Source of the DNA: Dehalococcoidia bacterium
GTDB taxonomy: Bacteria > Chloroflexota > Dehalococcoidia > GIF9 > UBA5629
Assembly (NCBI GenBank): GCA_012961565.1
Contig: DTZC01000206.1
Span: forward strand, 1-5,566
DNA: 5,566 bases
Direction of reading: 5' to 3'
In this document: in pieces, positions 5,394 through 5,566 of the stretch
Position numbering within the stretch: the stretch's first letter is position 1
Layout: each line of letters opens with the position of its first letter
Program-made: the position numbers and the translations under genes
The notes under the pieces: generated by a model
What the model was told of the DNA's origin: nothing
Seen by the model: the letters and a program-made list of their open reading frames with translations, nothing else
The model's database searches: none

Positions 5394-5566
5394 TTAAGCT
5401 CGTATCGGCAAATCAATCGTGTAGTTTTTCAGGGTCTGCTCAATAACAGCTTTTGACTTCTCATCAGGTTCTACCAGAGGTAACCGGGGCTTACCTACGG
5501 GAAAGCCCAGATAGTTCAAGGCGTATTTGACTGGCATGGGATTAGCCACCACAAACATAGCACTAA
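5394..5566 (-). CDS. dapA: 4-hydroxy-tetrahydrodipicolinate synthase, C-terminal end (partial)
   Basis: The 56 residues visible on the minus strand read through VVANPMPVKYALNYLGFPVG, then KPRLPLVEP, and end in LPIRA with stop TAA at 5396-5394. This is the C-terminal signature of DapA (family pattern NPiPvKaAL...lG...g..RlPLvep), covering the last helices of the barrel's C-terminal domain. The enzyme condenses pyruvate with aspartate semialdehyde in the lysine and diaminopimelate pathway, in the cytoplasm. The Schiff-base lysine and the start lie beyond the window, so activity cannot be judged. Related class I aldolases of the same fold (such as N-acetylneuraminate lyase) share this tail poorly; the RLPL(V/T)EP segment favours DapA. 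It faces purA across a 148-base gap. Confidence 0.92.
   Translation of the reverse strand, partial: SAMFVVANPMPVKYALNYLGFPVGKPRLPLVEPDEKSKAVIEQTLKNYTIDLPIRA

Noticed and set aside
5266..5397. A 43-codon + strand frame whose end (LILDTQEGMLTTKKAGGF) faintly resembles the C-terminal part of ribosomal protein S8.
   Set aside because: The match is about six scattered residues, the rest of the S8 domain is absent, there is no ribosome binding site, and the frame ends at the dapA stop. Chance is the simplest reading; a profile search of the frame against S8 would settle it.
5229..5456. A 75-codon + strand frame running from the purA end into dapA.
   Set aside because: It overlaps the end of purA and lies antisense to clearly recognisable dapA codons, and it has no ribosome binding site and no recognisable composition.

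Overview
This window reads as an ordinary bacterial chromosomal segment with tightly packed genes: six genes or gene remnants on the + strand, facing one truncated gene on the - strand at the right edge. Base composition looks close to balanced (by eye, not counted). Some genes have a clear Shine-Dalgarno sequence and some have none, and GTG starts are used. The protein families (tandem UspA, Ino1, a PimA-like GT4 enzyme, an inositol-phosphate-type CDP-alcohol phosphatidyltransferase, PurA, DapA) suggest a bacterium that makes inositol lipids. My best guess is a Chloroflexota/Dehalococcoidia-like lineage, with an actinobacterium as the main alternative. This placement is inference from protein flavour, not a database result.

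Layout. Positions 1-715 hold the 3' part of a two-domain universal stress protein gene. The reading frame breaks near 77-101, so the end of the first Usp domain lies in one frame (3-104) and everything after it in another (110-715). Positions 776-3684 hold a compact three-gene block: inositol-3-phosphate synthase (ino1), a PimA-like GT4 glycosyltransferase, and a CDP-alcohol phosphatidyltransferase that resembles bacterial phosphatidylinositol-phosphate synthase. A 62-residue, two-helix membrane protein of unknown role follows (3706-3894), with the best ribosome binding site in the window. purA (adenylosuccinate synthetase) occupies 3962-5245. A 148-base convergent gap follows, then the C-terminal end of dapA (5394-5566, - strand), cut by the window edge.

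How the genes fit together. Ino1 makes inositol 3-phosphate from glucose 6-phosphate. The phosphatidyltransferase would join it to CDP-diacylglycerol to give phosphatidylinositol phosphate. The GT4 enzyme would then glycosylate the resulting phosphatidylinositol on the cytoplasmic face. This is the opening of the mycobacterial PIM pathway, packed into one likely transcript; the phosphatase step and any acyltransferase are not here. purA and dapA are housekeeping genes with no obvious link to the lipid block.

The most unusual non-coding signal is inside the stress-protein gene: a perfect 16-bp inverted repeat with a 4-base loop (284-319) that covers exactly twelve codons. A second perfect 10-bp stem (639-664) lies near the 3' end of the same gene. 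A 9-bp stem in purA (4259-4286) shares an ATAGGGCA core with the first. I see no CRISPR array, tRNA, rRNA, insertion sequence or phage gene. I found no convincing promoter and no intrinsic terminator with a T-tract.
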